From: Haloarcula rubripromontorii | GTDB lineage: Archaea > Halobacteriota > Halobacteria > Halobacteriales > Haloarculaceae | Assembly (NCBI RefSeq): GCF_001280425.1 | Contig: NZ_LIUF01000004.1 | Span: 290,076 to 354,075 of the forward strand | Direction: 5' to 3' | DNA: 64,000 bases | Translations under genes and position numbers: made by a program | Part shown: piece by piece, positions 18,015 to 27,605 of the stretch | Numbering within the stretch: the stretch's first letter is position 1 | Layout of the letters: each line of letters starts with the position of its first letter | The notes under the pieces: model-generated | What the model saw: only the letters and a program-made list of their open reading frames with translations | What the model was told of the DNA's origin: nothing | Databases searched by the model: none

Positions 18015-19892
18015 ATGAGTGGTGACGAGACATGGTCGGAAGGGATCGAAGCCTATCGAGACGATTCAAGGCGACCCCTAGTTAGATTGTACGACCGATA
18101 CGGGCGAGCGAAGTCTCGAATACTTGCTATCGGCCTCATTGCCAGTATCCTTTCGTATGCTGCCGCACTCGTGACCCCCGTCGTACTCGGAACAACCATC
18201 GATGCGGTATTTACGAGAGAAAGTGAATATACTCTCCCGCTGGTACCGTCAGCATGGTTCCCGACCGAACCCGCTGAGCAATTCTGGATCTCGGTCGGTT
18301 TAGTGGGGATAGCGCTTGCAGTGACGACGATCATGGCGTGGCTTCGCGGTGTTGCCATGAACCATTTCGCCCATAGCGTCATGCTGGATATTCGTGCTGA
18401 TGCTTATAAGCACCTTCAGAAATTAGATATGTCGTTTTTCGATACTCAGGAGACGGGCGAGCTGATGTCCGTACTTAACAACGACACGACGAACCTCGAA
18501 CGGTTTCTCGACAACGCGATCCGGGAGAGTGTTAGGGTCGGTGTCACAGTCACGGGAATTACAGCCTTACTTCTCTACATGAACTGGCAACTCGCCATCA
18601 TAACGCTCCTAATCGTGCCTGTACTTGTAGGTTTCACCTGGTGGTTTATGGTAACTATCGAACCTCGGTATACCAAGAAACGGTCAGCCGTAGGGGATCT
18701 CAACACGCGCCTTGAAAACGCACTGGCTGGGATCGGATTAGTCAAACGTGCCAGTGCAGAAGACTACGAGGGCGATCGGATTGATAGGGTCGCGTCAGAC
18801 CTGTTCGACGCGGAAATGGCGGCGATCAGGCTGAGCGTCTTGTATCGACCCGGAATGGAGTTGCTTACGGGAGTCACTGTATTGGCGACGTTCCTCATTG
18901 GCGGACTCTGGGTTTTTGCCGGTCCACCGTTGTTTCTTACCGGGACATTGACGGTCGGTGAATTCGTCGTTTTCGTCTTATTGACGCAGCGGTTGGCACC
19001 ACCACTGGCCCAACTGGCGAAGATTGTCGACTGGTACGAAAATGCGCGAGCCTCGGGGAAGCGCATTGCTGGGCTGTTGGATGCTCCCATTCGGATCGAA
19101 GACGACCCGAACCCGTTGGAACTTTCCGATTATGAAGGTCGCGTCGAGTACGACGATGTCACCTTCGCGTACGACGACGGAGATCGCGTCCTCAACGGGA
19201 TCGATTTCTCTGTCGAAGCAGGTGAAACTGTCGCTCTAGTTGGACCAACAGGATCCGGAAAGTCAACCGCTGCGAAACTTCTCCTCCGGCTATACGAAGT
19301 CTCAGACGGTACGATCCGTATCGACGGCCACGATGTGCAGAAACTATCGCTGGAGAGCCTACGGCAGTCGGTTGGCTACGTTAGCCAAGATCCGGTCATG
19401 TTCGACGGAACAGTAGCCGAGAACATTCGGTACGGGCAATTCGAGGCGTCTGATCAAGCCGTTCGGGAGGCGGCCCGCGCTGCAGAAGCACACGAGTTTA
19501 TTGAAGAATTCCCCGACGGATACGACACCCAAGTCGGCGAACGGGGAGTGAAAATCTCCGGTGGACAGCGTCAACGAATTGCGCTCGCAAGGGTTGTACT
19601 CTGGGATCCAACGATCCTAGTACTTGACGAGGCAACCGCGAGTGTCGATACCAGGACTGAACTTGCGATTCAGCGATCGTTAGATCGGATTAATACCGAG
19701 CGGACAACATTCGTCATTGCCCATCGGCTCTCGACGGTCACAGATGCCGACTGTATTCTAGTACTCAATGATGGCAAGATCGTCGAACGTGGGACTCACG
19801 ACGAACTCGTTGCGCAAGGTGACCTCTATGCGGATCTCTGGTCTGTTCAATCCGGTGGCCATCGATCACTATCCGACGACGTACTCCACTGA
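18015..19892 (+). CDS. ABC exporter (fused membrane and ATPase domains)
   Basis: A 625-residue half-transporter of the MsbA/LmrA type. Residues ~35-340 contain six membrane segments with the coupling motif (KHLQKLDMSFFDTQETGELM). The nucleotide-binding domain follows: Walker A GPTGSGKST, ABC signature ISGGQRQRIALAR, Walker B ILVLDEAT and the switch His in IAHRLS. It would work as a homodimer. Its iron box and its position divergent from the ligase suggest that it exports the finished siderophore; this is inference from context, since the family carries many substrates. A dead siderophore-binding-protein gene follows on the same strand. Confidence 0.88.
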   Translation: MSGDETWSEGIEAYRDDSRRPLVRLYDRYGRAKSRILAIGLIASILSYAAALVTPVVLGTTIDAVFTRESEYTLPLVPSAWFPTEPAEQFWISVGLVGIALAVTTIMAWLRGVAMNHFAHSVMLDIRADAYKHLQKLDMSFFDTQETGELMSVLNNDTTNLERFLDNAIRESVRVGVTVTGITALLLYMNWQLAIITLLIVPVLVGFTWWFMVTIEPRYTKKRSAVGDLNTRLENALAGIGLVKRASAEDYEGDRIDRVASDLFDAEMAAIRLSVLYRPGMELLTGVTVLATFLIGGLWVFAGPPLFLTGTLTVGEFVVFVLLTQRLAPPLAQLAKIVDWYENARASGKRIAGLLDAPIRIEDDPNPLELSDYEGRVEYDDVTFAYDDGDRVLNGIDFSVEAGETVALVGPTGSGKSTAAKLLLRLYEVSDGTIRIDGHDVQKLSLESLRQSVGYVSQDPVMFDGTVAENIRYGQFEASDQAVREAARAAEAHEFIEEFPDGYDTQVGERGVKISGGQRQRIALARVVLWDPTILVLDEATASVDTRTELAIQRSLDRINTERTTFVIAHRLSTVTDADCILVLNDGKIVERGTHDELVAQGDLYADLWSVQSGGHRSLSDDVLH

Positions 19893-20118
19893 ACGACGGC
19901 AACAGGCAGCCAGTGCCGCAGTCTTGGCAGGAGACCAACCTATGCGGCACAGTGCAGTTACCGTCGCGAACGTTGCTATGGACGGTTCCGATTCCCCTTC
20001 CCCCCATTCACTTCGTTTCATCTGAAACTAGAAAGAACACTGCTCGCAAGCAAATCCGTACCTTATCGATCAATAGTAGTTTTACACCACCGACTAAGAC
20101 CAACACACACTCATTTGG

Positions 20119-20378
20119 AAACTACTGCCTGAATAGACCCTCTATCGTGCTCTTTTCTCCAGAATCCACGGAGCCAGAAATATTGGCCCAATCAAGCTCC
20201 GAGACCAGTCAGCGTACAAACACTGGCATGATCTCGGCATCAAGGACGCTTGCACTAGAACGTAACAACGTTCACGACTGATCGAGGTATGATTGATTAC
20301 CAGTCACTGCTGAATCTCGATTCCGAAGTCCTGATGTCCTTCTTGGACACACCGGGCAGTCAAAGATTTCCAGTCGAC
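20119..20378 (+). pseudogene. Decayed siderophore-binding-protein gene, cut by an IS
   Basis: Translated pieces in shifting frames match the binding protein at 9036-10226. LNRPSIVLFSPESTEPE corresponds to SDRPSVLLTYEASDEPE. KLRDQSAYKHWHDLGIKDA corresponds to RLDDRGTNKKQWHDLGVTDA. YQSLLNLDSEVLM corresponds to FENLLTIDPEVLL. At least two frameshifts and a stop separate these pieces, and the match ends where the IS6-type element begins. It follows the exporter gene on the same strand, so the ancestral unit was probably exporter plus binding protein. Confidence 0.7.
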
Positions 20379-21118
20379 GGCACTGTCTAGTTCAGCACCT
20401 CCACCGGAGTTTTGCCGTCAAGAGCTTGATTCGGCCGCTGCTGGTTGTAATACTGCCGGAATTGCTGGCACCACTCAGTGACGGCCCGCCGACTGCCCAC
20501 CCAGCTCGTATGGAAGCGGTCGGAGCGCATTTTGAACGTGTGAAACCACTTTTCGATGTGGTTTCGGTCAGCGTGTTCGACTCGACCGCTGAGTCCTAAT
20601 CGAGAAAGGGCAGTCCGATAGCCATAGGCATCGACGAGAAATTCGGTGTCGGCGAGGTCGTATTTCTCGGTGAGACGGTGGAGGAACGCCGCCGCAGGAT
20701 CCGTGCCGTGGCGGCTGAAGACGGTACAATCCAGCAGATACAGCGAATCCAGATCGACTGCCGCGTACAGCCACTGCCACTCACCGTCGATTTTGACAGC
20801 GGTTTCGTCGACCGCGACCCGCGCCGGCTGGGCCGGCGGCGGGTCTTGCTCGCTGTCGGCCAGCCGATGCGTCCATTGCCAGATCGCGCCGTGGGAGCGT
20901 TCGACACCTAGCAAGCCGAGAACGGCACTCGTCTCCCGAACTGACAGCCCAATCGAGTGGAGACGCACCCCGAAACAGCGGACGGGTGTCGGGGTGCGCT
21001 CGTTCTCCCAAACGTCTTGGCTGTCCACATCTAAGGTCTCTCTGAGCAGGTCTGCGAGTCGCATGAGCACTTCTCGCTACGACCTGCTCATTTCTAACAC
21101 CCTCAACTAGACAGTGCC
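20379..21118. mobile_element. IS6-type insertion sequence (740 bp)
   Basis: Terminal inverted repeats of 17 bases, GGCACTGTCTAGTTCAG at 20379-20395 and its inverse at 21102-21118, match at 16 positions. The element is almost filled by the transposase gene. The flanking octamers are different, so no target duplication is left, which may mean recombination after insertion. Confidence 0.88.
20387..21070 (-). CDS. IS6-family transposase
   Basis: A 227-residue transposase of the IS6/IS26 family as found in haloarchaea. A short N-terminal helix-turn-helix part (RCFGVRLHSIGLSVRETSAV) precedes the DDE core: Asp in VAVDETAVKI, Asp in EFLVDAYG, Glu in NHIEKWFHTFKMR. The C-terminal FRQYYNQQRPNQAL is typical. 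The gene is intact and complete within the terminal repeats. Such elements transpose replicatively and can fuse replicons. Confidence 0.92.
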   Translation of the reverse strand: MLMRLADLLRETLDVDSQDVWENERTPTPVRCFGVRLHSIGLSVRETSAVLGLLGVERSHGAIWQWTHRLADSEQDPPPAQPARVAVDETAVKIDGEWQWLYAAVDLDSLYLLDCTVFSRHGTDPAAAFLHRLTEKYDLADTEFLVDAYGYRTALSRLGLSGRVEHADRNHIEKWFHTFKMRSDRFHTSWVGSRRAVTEWCQQFRQYYNQQRPNQALDGKTPVEVLN

Positions 21119-21195
21119 GGTAGTACGAAGTCATATTTTATTATTGTAGCATAGTTTGAAATAAAGGCACACATCAATTTTACCCTCCGAAGTAG

Positions 21196-21965
21196 TGGAA
21201 GTTGAGACTACACCGGATTTAGAGAGGCTGTGATGCGTGAATTTGGCCGATTCAGTCAACGCAAATCACCTCATATCACTCCCTAAGCGGTCATTCTTGT
21301 CATACTTTCAATTGTATGGGCGAATTTTCGCGACTTCCAACAGTGTAGCCACTCAGACGGCGCGCTAACCTAGACAGAGTGTCTCTCTACCCAATTCCAG
21401 TCTCCTTCTTCAGCAGCGTCAGCGTATTGTCGGCTGTTACGATCGGCGAATGTTCGTACTCACCAGTCAACTCAACCTGCACGAGCAGATCGACAGCTCG
21501 CCAGATCGAGTACAGGAGACACGCGAATGCGAAGTAGAAGAACCTTAGCCCGAAGTCCTTCAACGTGGTGGCAGCCATGAACCGTTTGATCGACCTGTAC
21601 CCACTCTCGATCTCCCACCGATACCCGTACTCAGTGAGGAAGCCACTACCGCGATTGGACATGAACACCGAGTACTGCCGGTAATCATCATGCTCAGCGT
21701 CTTCTTTCCGTCGGTAGATCAGCGTCGTCTCGTACCACTCGTTCTTCCCGAGATGGAGTTTCCTATCAGTCTCGTATCGGTCTTGGCCCCGCTGGAGCAG
21801 GCGTTTGGCCTGGGCTTTCTCGCTGGTTTGCATTCGTTTCGGCACCACATACGAAAGCCCTCGTTGGCTGAGCATCTCCAGAATGTGCTGGCTGTCGAAC
21901 TCTCGATCCATCAGTACGTTATCAACGTGAACAGCGTTTTGGGCTGAACCCAGCAGATCCTTCAC
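21196..21965 (-). pseudogene. Truncated copy of the 557-aa-transposase IS
   Basis: The left terminus (TGGAAGTTGAGACTAC at 21196) and the adjoining noncoding ~190 bases resemble the element at 1849, and the frame 21387-21965 encodes the last 192 residues of the same transposase with few substitutions (VLMDREFDSQHILEMLSQRG). Only the final Asp and the Glu of the catalytic set remain. The rest of the element is missing to the right of 21965. Confidence 0.85.
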
Positions 21966-21990
21966 TACCGCTTTCCGTGATTCACCTCAT

Positions 21991-22101
21991 ATCTCAGAGC
22001 TTTCCGACTTCGCCGTCGAATCTTACGTAAACCTGGTCGAGAACCTCTCAAAGAAATCGTCCGAACCGTTCTCTGACTCACGAATAATGTGCTTCGCATG
22101 A
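21991..22101 (+). pseudogene. Short coding relic of unknown origin
   Basis: A 35-codon open stretch ending in TGA reads as acidic, haloarchaeal-style protein (ELSDFAVESYVNLVENLSKK). It has no start and directly follows the broken IS, so it is probably the C-terminal end of a deleted gene. It is not recognised. Confidence 0.3.
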
Positions 22102-22148
22102 GCGACAATCGAAAATACTATAATTAGAAGACATGAACGATTACTTGC

Positions 22149-23171
22149 ATGTCAATCAACCGACAAGAAGTAGTGAAGACTCTCGGAATAGCAGCCGCAA
22201 GTGCAGGGTTCTCTGGAATCGGAAGTGCGACCCAGAACAGTAGTGTTCAGGTCAATTCTATCTACGGTTCAGAGGAGAGTCCGCTTTCCGAAGGCGATAT
22301 TATAGACACTCAACAGCAGACCAAGGCAAATTCGGAGGCCTCCTCCTCGATAACAGTGAAACCAGACGATTCGTATGGTCGCATTGTTGGATTTGTGTAC
22401 GGTATCGACGAGTCGGGACGAGCGACTTTTTATGTAGCCAAGGAACCGGAAGAGGAAGCAGTTGAACCACAGGACCAGAGTGAAAGCGCTGTCTCAAAGG
22501 CTAAGAAATTTGAATCGGAACTGAAGAAGGCAAATCGATTATTCACCGAGACGAGTGTCGTAAGTCCCAGCGGCATCGACCCGGAGTGGAATCATGTTAC
22601 TAACGGATACACGCCGTACGATCGCCGTCCGTACGGGAAGCTAGTGGAGTCCGTCGACGTCTACGAACTCGACGAAGACACCACAACCAATCGCTTCGCG
22701 ATGAGACAAAACGCCAATATTTATCCAGGACAAGCCGAATGGGATAACGGTTATCACTGGTGGTATGCCGAACCTGAACACAAGTGGGATCAAGGAGTAC
22801 TCGATTACAATCCCGTAGATAGAGCACCGAGAGATGACAAAACTGGGGGGGTTGATAAAAAGAGTGTGGCTATCAGCGCTGGAGGCCCTGAAATTAGTTG
22901 GCAGTTCTCTCAGCCCGATGTGGCACGATACGACGAATCGAACTCACAGGTAGCAAAGTGGCACTGGAACGCGATGACTGACCCACTTAGTTATGGGGAT
23001 AATCAACACGCGCTGTTCAAAACCGGCAGCACTGCGGAGACTAGGGACAATCCGTCCGACGGCGACACGCTACTGGGGTGGGGAACTATGGCGAAATTTA
23101 CGTCACGGGACCGGGTGGACGCTGACGTCGACGAGTTCGGTGCTGGCGGCCGACTTGAGTACGACGACTGA
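22149..23171 (+). CDS. Exported protein of unknown function (340 aa)
   Basis: The N-terminus NRQEVVKTLGIAAASAGFSGIGSA resembles a Tat signal, but with Asn-Arg in place of the twin arginine. The mature part is polar and Trp/Tyr-rich in its second half (DNGYHWWYAEPEHKWDQG, WQFSQPDVARYDESN), suggesting a secreted beta-rich domain. It is not recognised. It is followed 54 bases later by an exported beta-propeller gene on the same strand, so the two may act together outside the cell. Confidence 0.65.
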   Translation: MSINRQEVVKTLGIAAASAGFSGIGSATQNSSVQVNSIYGSEESPLSEGDIIDTQQQTKANSEASSSITVKPDDSYGRIVGFVYGIDESGRATFYVAKEPEEEAVEPQDQSESAVSKAKKFESELKKANRLFTETSVVSPSGIDPEWNHVTNGYTPYDRRPYGKLVESVDVYELDEDTTTNRFAMRQNANIYPGQAEWDNGYHWWYAEPEHKWDQGVLDYNPVDRAPRDDKTGGVDKKSVAISAGGPEISWQFSQPDVARYDESNSQVAKWHWNAMTDPLSYGDNQHALFKTGSTAETRDNPSDGDTLLGWGTMAKFTSRDRVDADVDEFGAGGRLEYDD

Positions 23172-23225
23172 AAGCGGAATGAAACCGCAATAATTATCAG
23201 GTTGGTACAGATCGTGTGAGTATAA

Positions 23226-24371
23226 ATGGAATATCATACACGACGCGCATTTCTTGGAGCGGTGACCCTTTTCTTCGCCGGGTGTACGAGTGCGACTAAG
23301 AAGTTTGATGGCAAAAAAACTCAATCTGACTCAGTTTCATTAGACGAGTCGTGGCCACAGTCCCGCGGAAATGCGAAGAAGACTGCGTACAGCCAGAACT
23401 CAATTGCTTCCGAGCCCCATCAGAGGCGATGGCAAGCAGATGTTGGCACGCATCCAAACGGCGCATCGATGATTGGAGCCGGACAGATCGTCGCCTCAAC
23501 TATCGGTGACGGAATATCACTAGTCAATGGGCACGGGGAAGTCATGGACACGGAATCCGTTGGGTTAACTGCGACAACAACACCTGCTCTCATCGGACAA
23601 GATTTCGTTGTATCTGCATACGATGAGGCGGTTTATCGAATCAGCTCTGAAGAGAGTTCGGTTCACTGGAAGTCACAAATAGATGGACGGCCTAGTCCGG
23701 TTACTGTTACTGAAGACCTGAATAGTGTGATTGTGGGGACATCAAAAGGTGAACTGACAGGAATCCGCGCCGAAGACGGCTATCCTCAGTGGAATATCAA
23801 CATTGACGATCCAATCAAAGCCTCACCAGCCGTTTTCGACGGGCGCGCGTACGTTGGTGGATATAACAGTGGGATCACAGCTGTTTCTATCGAGAATGGA
23901 GAAGAGCTGTGGTCCGTTGATACGGACGGTTGTATTGGGCCTGTGGCAGTTGATAGTAACAATGAGACCACTATCATCGCTGCTGGCCGAGACAAGATTC
24001 TCCGAGGGATTAGCGCCACCAGCGGCGATGTTCAGTGGGAAAGGCCGGTGGGGAAACGTTTGACACCTCCAGCTATTGTTGACGGGACAGTGTTCGTCGG
24101 TGCTGAGACGAGAGTTGAAAGCTTTGACGTTTCTTCTGGCAATCGTGAATGGAGAGTTGATTTGGAGAATGTGGTTACGCCACCCGTCGTTACCTCCGAG
24201 TCGGCAGTTGTCGCCGCCGGTAATGAACTCGTAGCCATTAATCATAACGGGGAAGTTGATCTTACTATTGGTCGGACTAAGAGTCCGGCGATTACCCATC
24301 CTGTGGTACTTCCAGAAGGGATTCTCATAGGGACCGAAGACGGCTATTTAGTGGCGTATATATCTTCGTAA
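23226..24371 (+). CDS. PQQ-like beta-propeller lipoprotein
   Basis: A 381-residue lipoprotein with a Tat-like motif (TRRAFLGAVTLF) and lipobox FAGC (Cys20). From residue ~45 on it consists of about seven PQQ/BamB-type propeller blades, recognisable as repeated segments such as VHWKSQIDGRPSPV, YPQWNINIDDPIKASPAV, EELWSVDTDGCIGPVAV and VQWERPVGKRLTPPAI. No catalytic residues are evident, so it probably serves in protein interaction at the cell surface. Haloarchaeal genomes carry many of these. It is probably expressed with the upstream exported protein. Confidence 0.82.
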   Translation: MEYHTRRAFLGAVTLFFAGCTSATKKFDGKKTQSDSVSLDESWPQSRGNAKKTAYSQNSIASEPHQRRWQADVGTHPNGASMIGAGQIVASTIGDGISLVNGHGEVMDTESVGLTATTTPALIGQDFVVSAYDEAVYRISSEESSVHWKSQIDGRPSPVTVTEDLNSVIVGTSKGELTGIRAEDGYPQWNINIDDPIKASPAVFDGRAYVGGYNSGITAVSIENGEELWSVDTDGCIGPVAVDSNNETTIIAAGRDKILRGISATSGDVQWERPVGKRLTPPAIVDGTVFVGAETRVESFDVSSGNREWRVDLENVVTPPVVTSESAVVAAGNELVAINHNGEVDLTIGRTKSPAITHPVVLPEGILIGTEDGYLVAYISS

Positions 24372-24450
24372 GGTAACCTCAACGGGATTTTGAACGACAG
24401 AAGCGACTCGGCCGGTTTGTACATTTACTCTGAAGCCACCGCTAAGTCTA

Positions 24451-24496
24451 AGAGGGGCTGAATTCCGACAGAGGTAACGAACACTCAGCCCTCTCT
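24451..24496. other. Stem-loop in a 460-bp noncoding stretch
   Basis: AGAGGGGCTGA (24451-24461) pairs with TCAGCCCTCTCT (24485-24496) over about 11 bases with a 23-base loop. It lies 80 bases after the propeller gene and could be its terminator or the end of a lost IS200/IS605-type element. Nothing else is recognised between 24372 and 24835. Confidence 0.35.
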
Positions 24497-24835
24497 TGTT
24501 TACTCAGCTTTGCACGTTAGCCTCGGGGAAGTCCGTAATCGGCATCATCTGTCCCTGCTGCTACCTACGTAACGCTCCTGCTTCGCCGCAGACCACCAAT
24601 AAAATAGTATCAGCGGGTTCTTGTAGGATGGATAAGGCTGGCGGTCAGTAACCGCGGAGTTCGCTCTTGACAACCCTTTCCTATCTGTTATGTGAACTGG
24701 TACGTGAAAGAGTAGGATGAAAAAATACCGGCTTTAGATAACAAGCGTACAAACATTATTTTGAGTGATTTGGTAACAAGTCTGAAAGAGACATTCTGAG
24801 TGTGTCAACTGGAAACTCCACCAGAGTATGAAATC

Positions 24836-25171
24836 TCAGGATATCAAATTCGACCACACTATAACGCTAGAACCCTTGTAGTACGCAAAATAGAGAAGGA
24901 TGGGGAGGAGTGAGATTGCGACAACAGTAGCGATTGTCCAAGAGAGGATATCTGCTGGATGTACTGCTATTGCAATGACCATCGATACTCCTAGTAGTCC
25001 ACAAACGAGTCCACCGGCAGTATGGGCTGGTAGCAATGAGGAGGGGTGAGGGGACATTTTGATGGGTAAAGAAGTCGTAGTGTCTTGCTGCAGCTCGCAT
25101 AAAGTGGTGCTGTCACCTGCGAGGAGTCCGGTGAGCGACTCTTCGAACACCCACTCCCTGAGAGCGAACAT
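24836..25171 (-). CDS. Small membrane protein
   Basis: An open frame of 111 residues with two to three hydrophobic segments (GGLVCGLLGVSMVIAIAV, SWTIATVVAISLLPILLYFAY). A second possible start, Met39 at 25057, would give a 73-residue protein just covering the membrane part. It is not recognised and stands alone. The ~400 bases to the next gene (25172-25571) show nothing that I can identify. Confidence 0.5.
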   Translation of the reverse strand: MFALREWVFEESLTGLLAGDSTTLCELQQDTTTSLPIKMSPHPSSLLPAHTAGGLVCGLLGVSMVIAIAVHPADILSWTIATVVAISLLPILLYFAYYKGSSVIVWSNLIS

Positions 25172-25571
25172 TAGGGCCCTGAATTACTGTTTTGGAGTGG
25201 AAAGTTATGTTATATTTCTGCCCTGAAAATCACAGCGAAAAACCACCACTTTCATAATTCGTAGTGCCCAGCTATAGTCGGGCAGCATCTCATGAATGAA
25301 CTCCGCGGTCGTTACGGATCATTGCAATAAGCCTCCGGAGAACTACTGGATCACGGAGGGTCTTCAGCGGCATTGTATGTTGGAAAAACCGCTAGAAAGG
25401 ACCATAGAACAAACAAATCCCTCTATCTTACAGATGTACACTTGTTATATCATGATAGTGTTACCTATACTTGTAAATTCAATCTATATGTGTGAGAAAT
25501 GTTGTATGTCATTACATAGCATGGATGCAGCGTTTTGGTCTGTTACACTATCGGCCACTGCTTCTGATCCC

Positions 25572-26345
25572 TTAATAGTGCCCGAGAACACCCCGTTTTC
25601 GCGCTTTAGCTGTTCCAACCCGGAAGACAAATAATCCTATCGCTAGGTAGGCAACCGCCTGCCCGACCAATACCCCAAGGTCGAATACTGGAAGTTCCCA
25701 TACGCGGAGTCCATCCGTCATTACTCGTTGCAATAAGTGGCTCCCCAGCGACATTGGAAAGAGCTTCAACAATGCATACTCTCCGACTGGCAAGACAATC
25801 AGGGCTGCAAACGAGAGTTGGATCAGTGGGAACACCTTCTCAATTTGCTTGTAGACGAGCGCCACTCCGCCGAAGACGAACCCGAGACCGACCACGGGGA
25901 GCAGCGTCAACACACAGAGCACGACGACCGAAAGCGGTGCAACCGAAAGCCAGGTCCCTGTCGTCACCATCATCGATATCAGAAGGGCGATGCCAGTAGC
26001 AAACGTTCCCAAGAGGTTAACTAGAGTCTTTACCGCCACAATCTCTGTGAAGCCGAACGGAGACATCGACAGCTGCTCCAGTGTTCCCCACTGCGCCTCG
26101 TCAGTCAAGTCATGCGTGAGATCAGCATATGCCGACACTGCCATTGTAAAGAGGAAATACCCTACAACGAGCAGTCCGACTGACTGTGAAACTAAATCTT
26201 CTGCCACAAACTGTCCGCCGAAAAAAATGAGTGCGAAAAACACATACAGCGTTATGAGTCCCACCACTGTATTCACGAGATAGCGACGCGAGAGCGTTAC
26301 TGATTTACTCGCAATCGCTCGAAACAAAGCGAGATGTCGATTCAT
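25572..26345 (-). CDS. ABC-2 type transporter permease
   Basis: A 257-residue integral membrane protein with about six hydrophobic segments. The motif QWGTLEQLSMSPFGFTEIV after the second segment is characteristic of ABC-2 exporter permeases (type EQL.xSPxxxxEI). It overlaps the ATPase gene by four bases (ATGA), so the pair makes one transporter. The substrate is unknown. It lies 2 kb from the RiPP-like operon on the opposite strand and could export its product or give self-protection, but nothing in the sequence proves a link. Confidence 0.85.
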   Translation of the reverse strand: MNRHLALFRAIASKSVTLSRRYLVNTVVGLITLYVFFALIFFGGQFVAEDLVSQSVGLLVVGYFLFTMAVSAYADLTHDLTDEAQWGTLEQLSMSPFGFTEIVAVKTLVNLLGTFATGIALLISMMVTTGTWLSVAPLSVVVLCVLTLLPVVGLGFVFGGVALVYKQIEKVFPLIQLSFAALIVLPVGEYALLKLFPMSLGSHLLQRVMTDGLRVWELPVFDLGVLVGQAVAYLAIGLFVFRVGTAKARKRGVLGHY

Positions 26346-27349
26346 GACTCTGTCTCCTCTGGTGGCAGTGATTCAGATGTTGTCAGCTCAACGAAAACAT
26401 CTTCTAGATCGGGATCAATTTCAGTGAACGACCGGACAGTCGCTTCTGCTGTCTGCAGTATGTCGACACACTCGAAGAATTCTTCACTGCCTGCAAGCCC
26501 GATCTCAAATTCCACGCAGTCAGTGTCGGTCCGCCAGTTGAGTAGCCGGAAGCGGGTGTCAAGTTGCTCTCGGAGGTGTGCTGGCGGGGTCTCGGTCAGT
26601 TGGACACGATATGATTGAGACTGAAAGACATCGAGTAAGTTGTCGACGGAATCATCAGCGACGATTTCGCCGTCATTGAGAACAATCACACGGTCACAGA
26701 CGACTTCGATGATATCCATATCGTGACTCGTAATCACTATAGTTTTGCCCTCTTCTTGGACGAGGCGTTGTAGTTCGGTTTGGAGGTCACGGGTTGTTTC
26801 TACATCGAGCCCAAGCATCGGTTCGTCAAGGAAGAGAACAGGCGTTTCGCGAGCGAGCGCACAGCCAAGGGCGACTTTCTGCTTCATGCCACGCGAGAGG
26901 TTCTTTGCCGGTTCGTCCGCCTTTCCAGTAAGTCCAAGCGTGTCGATAATCGCCTCATGTCTGTCGACACGTGCCTGTGGATCGATGCCGTGGAGGCCAG
27001 CGAAAAATGCGAGGTTTTCACGAGCGCTCAATCGCCAATATACGTTGCGTGCGCCTTCGAGGACAGCACTCACATAGTTGTATGTGCGTGAACGGGCCTC
27101 ATGAACAGGGATGCCGTGGATAGAAATATCGCCATGTGTGGGGGTAATGAGCCCGAGAACCGTTTTGACGGTTGTTGTTTTGCCAGCACCGTTTGGGCCG
27201 AGGAGTCCGACGATTTGTCCGGGCTGAATATCGAAGGAAATGTTATCAACGGCTGTGACGCGTCCCGATTCTCCTGTATAGCGTTTTGTGAGGCCCGTGA
27301 CCGAAACTACAGGCTCATGTTCTGGAGGATCAGTTGAGCGGGGGCACAT
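26342..27349 (-). CDS. ABC transporter ATP-binding protein
   Basis: A 335-residue ATPase of the DrrA/CcmA type. Walker A GPNGAGKTT, Q-loop region, signature LSRGMKQKVAL, Walker B PVLFLDEPM, and the switch His in TSHDMD are present. A C-terminal ~100-residue extension (RVQLTETPPAHLREQL onward) is usual for drug- and peptide-exporting members. It is the first gene of a two-gene operon with the permease. Confidence 0.88.
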   Translation of the reverse strand: MCPRSTDPPEHEPVVSVTGLTKRYTGESGRVTAVDNISFDIQPGQIVGLLGPNGAGKTTTVKTVLGLITPTHGDISIHGIPVHEARSRTYNYVSAVLEGARNVYWRLSARENLAFFAGLHGIDPQARVDRHEAIIDTLGLTGKADEPAKNLSRGMKQKVALGCALARETPVLFLDEPMLGLDVETTRDLQTELQRLVQEEGKTIVITSHDMDIIEVVCDRVIVLNDGEIVADDSVDNLLDVFQSQSYRVQLTETPPAHLREQLDTRFRLLNWRTDTDCVEFEIGLAGSEEFFECVDILQTAEATVRSFTEIDPDLEDVFVELTTSESLPPEETES

Positions 27350-27605
27350 CGTTTGCAGTCCCCTATTCGGTGGACAGTCTTAAGAATACTTAGGATGATA
27401 GGCTCTTATATACTGCTACGGAAGGTCCTGATAACGGGTTATTCGATGTTTGGCTCGATTGATTCGCAAGCCAGAGTGAGTGACCGAACGATGCCGAAGG
27501 TGTAAACAGCTTGTTCCAAGCCTTGCTTAGTATAAGATTCGGAATTTCCGTAGCCACGGTGAAACAAGCGAAAAGAGGCACTTATGCTTGTTAATGCGGA
27601 CACCG

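Noticed and set aside
25296-25634. 112-residue plus-strand frame
   Set aside because: It overlaps the end of the ABC-2 permease gene on the other strand and has many Cys, Met and Ile without any pattern; nothing suggests a real protein.
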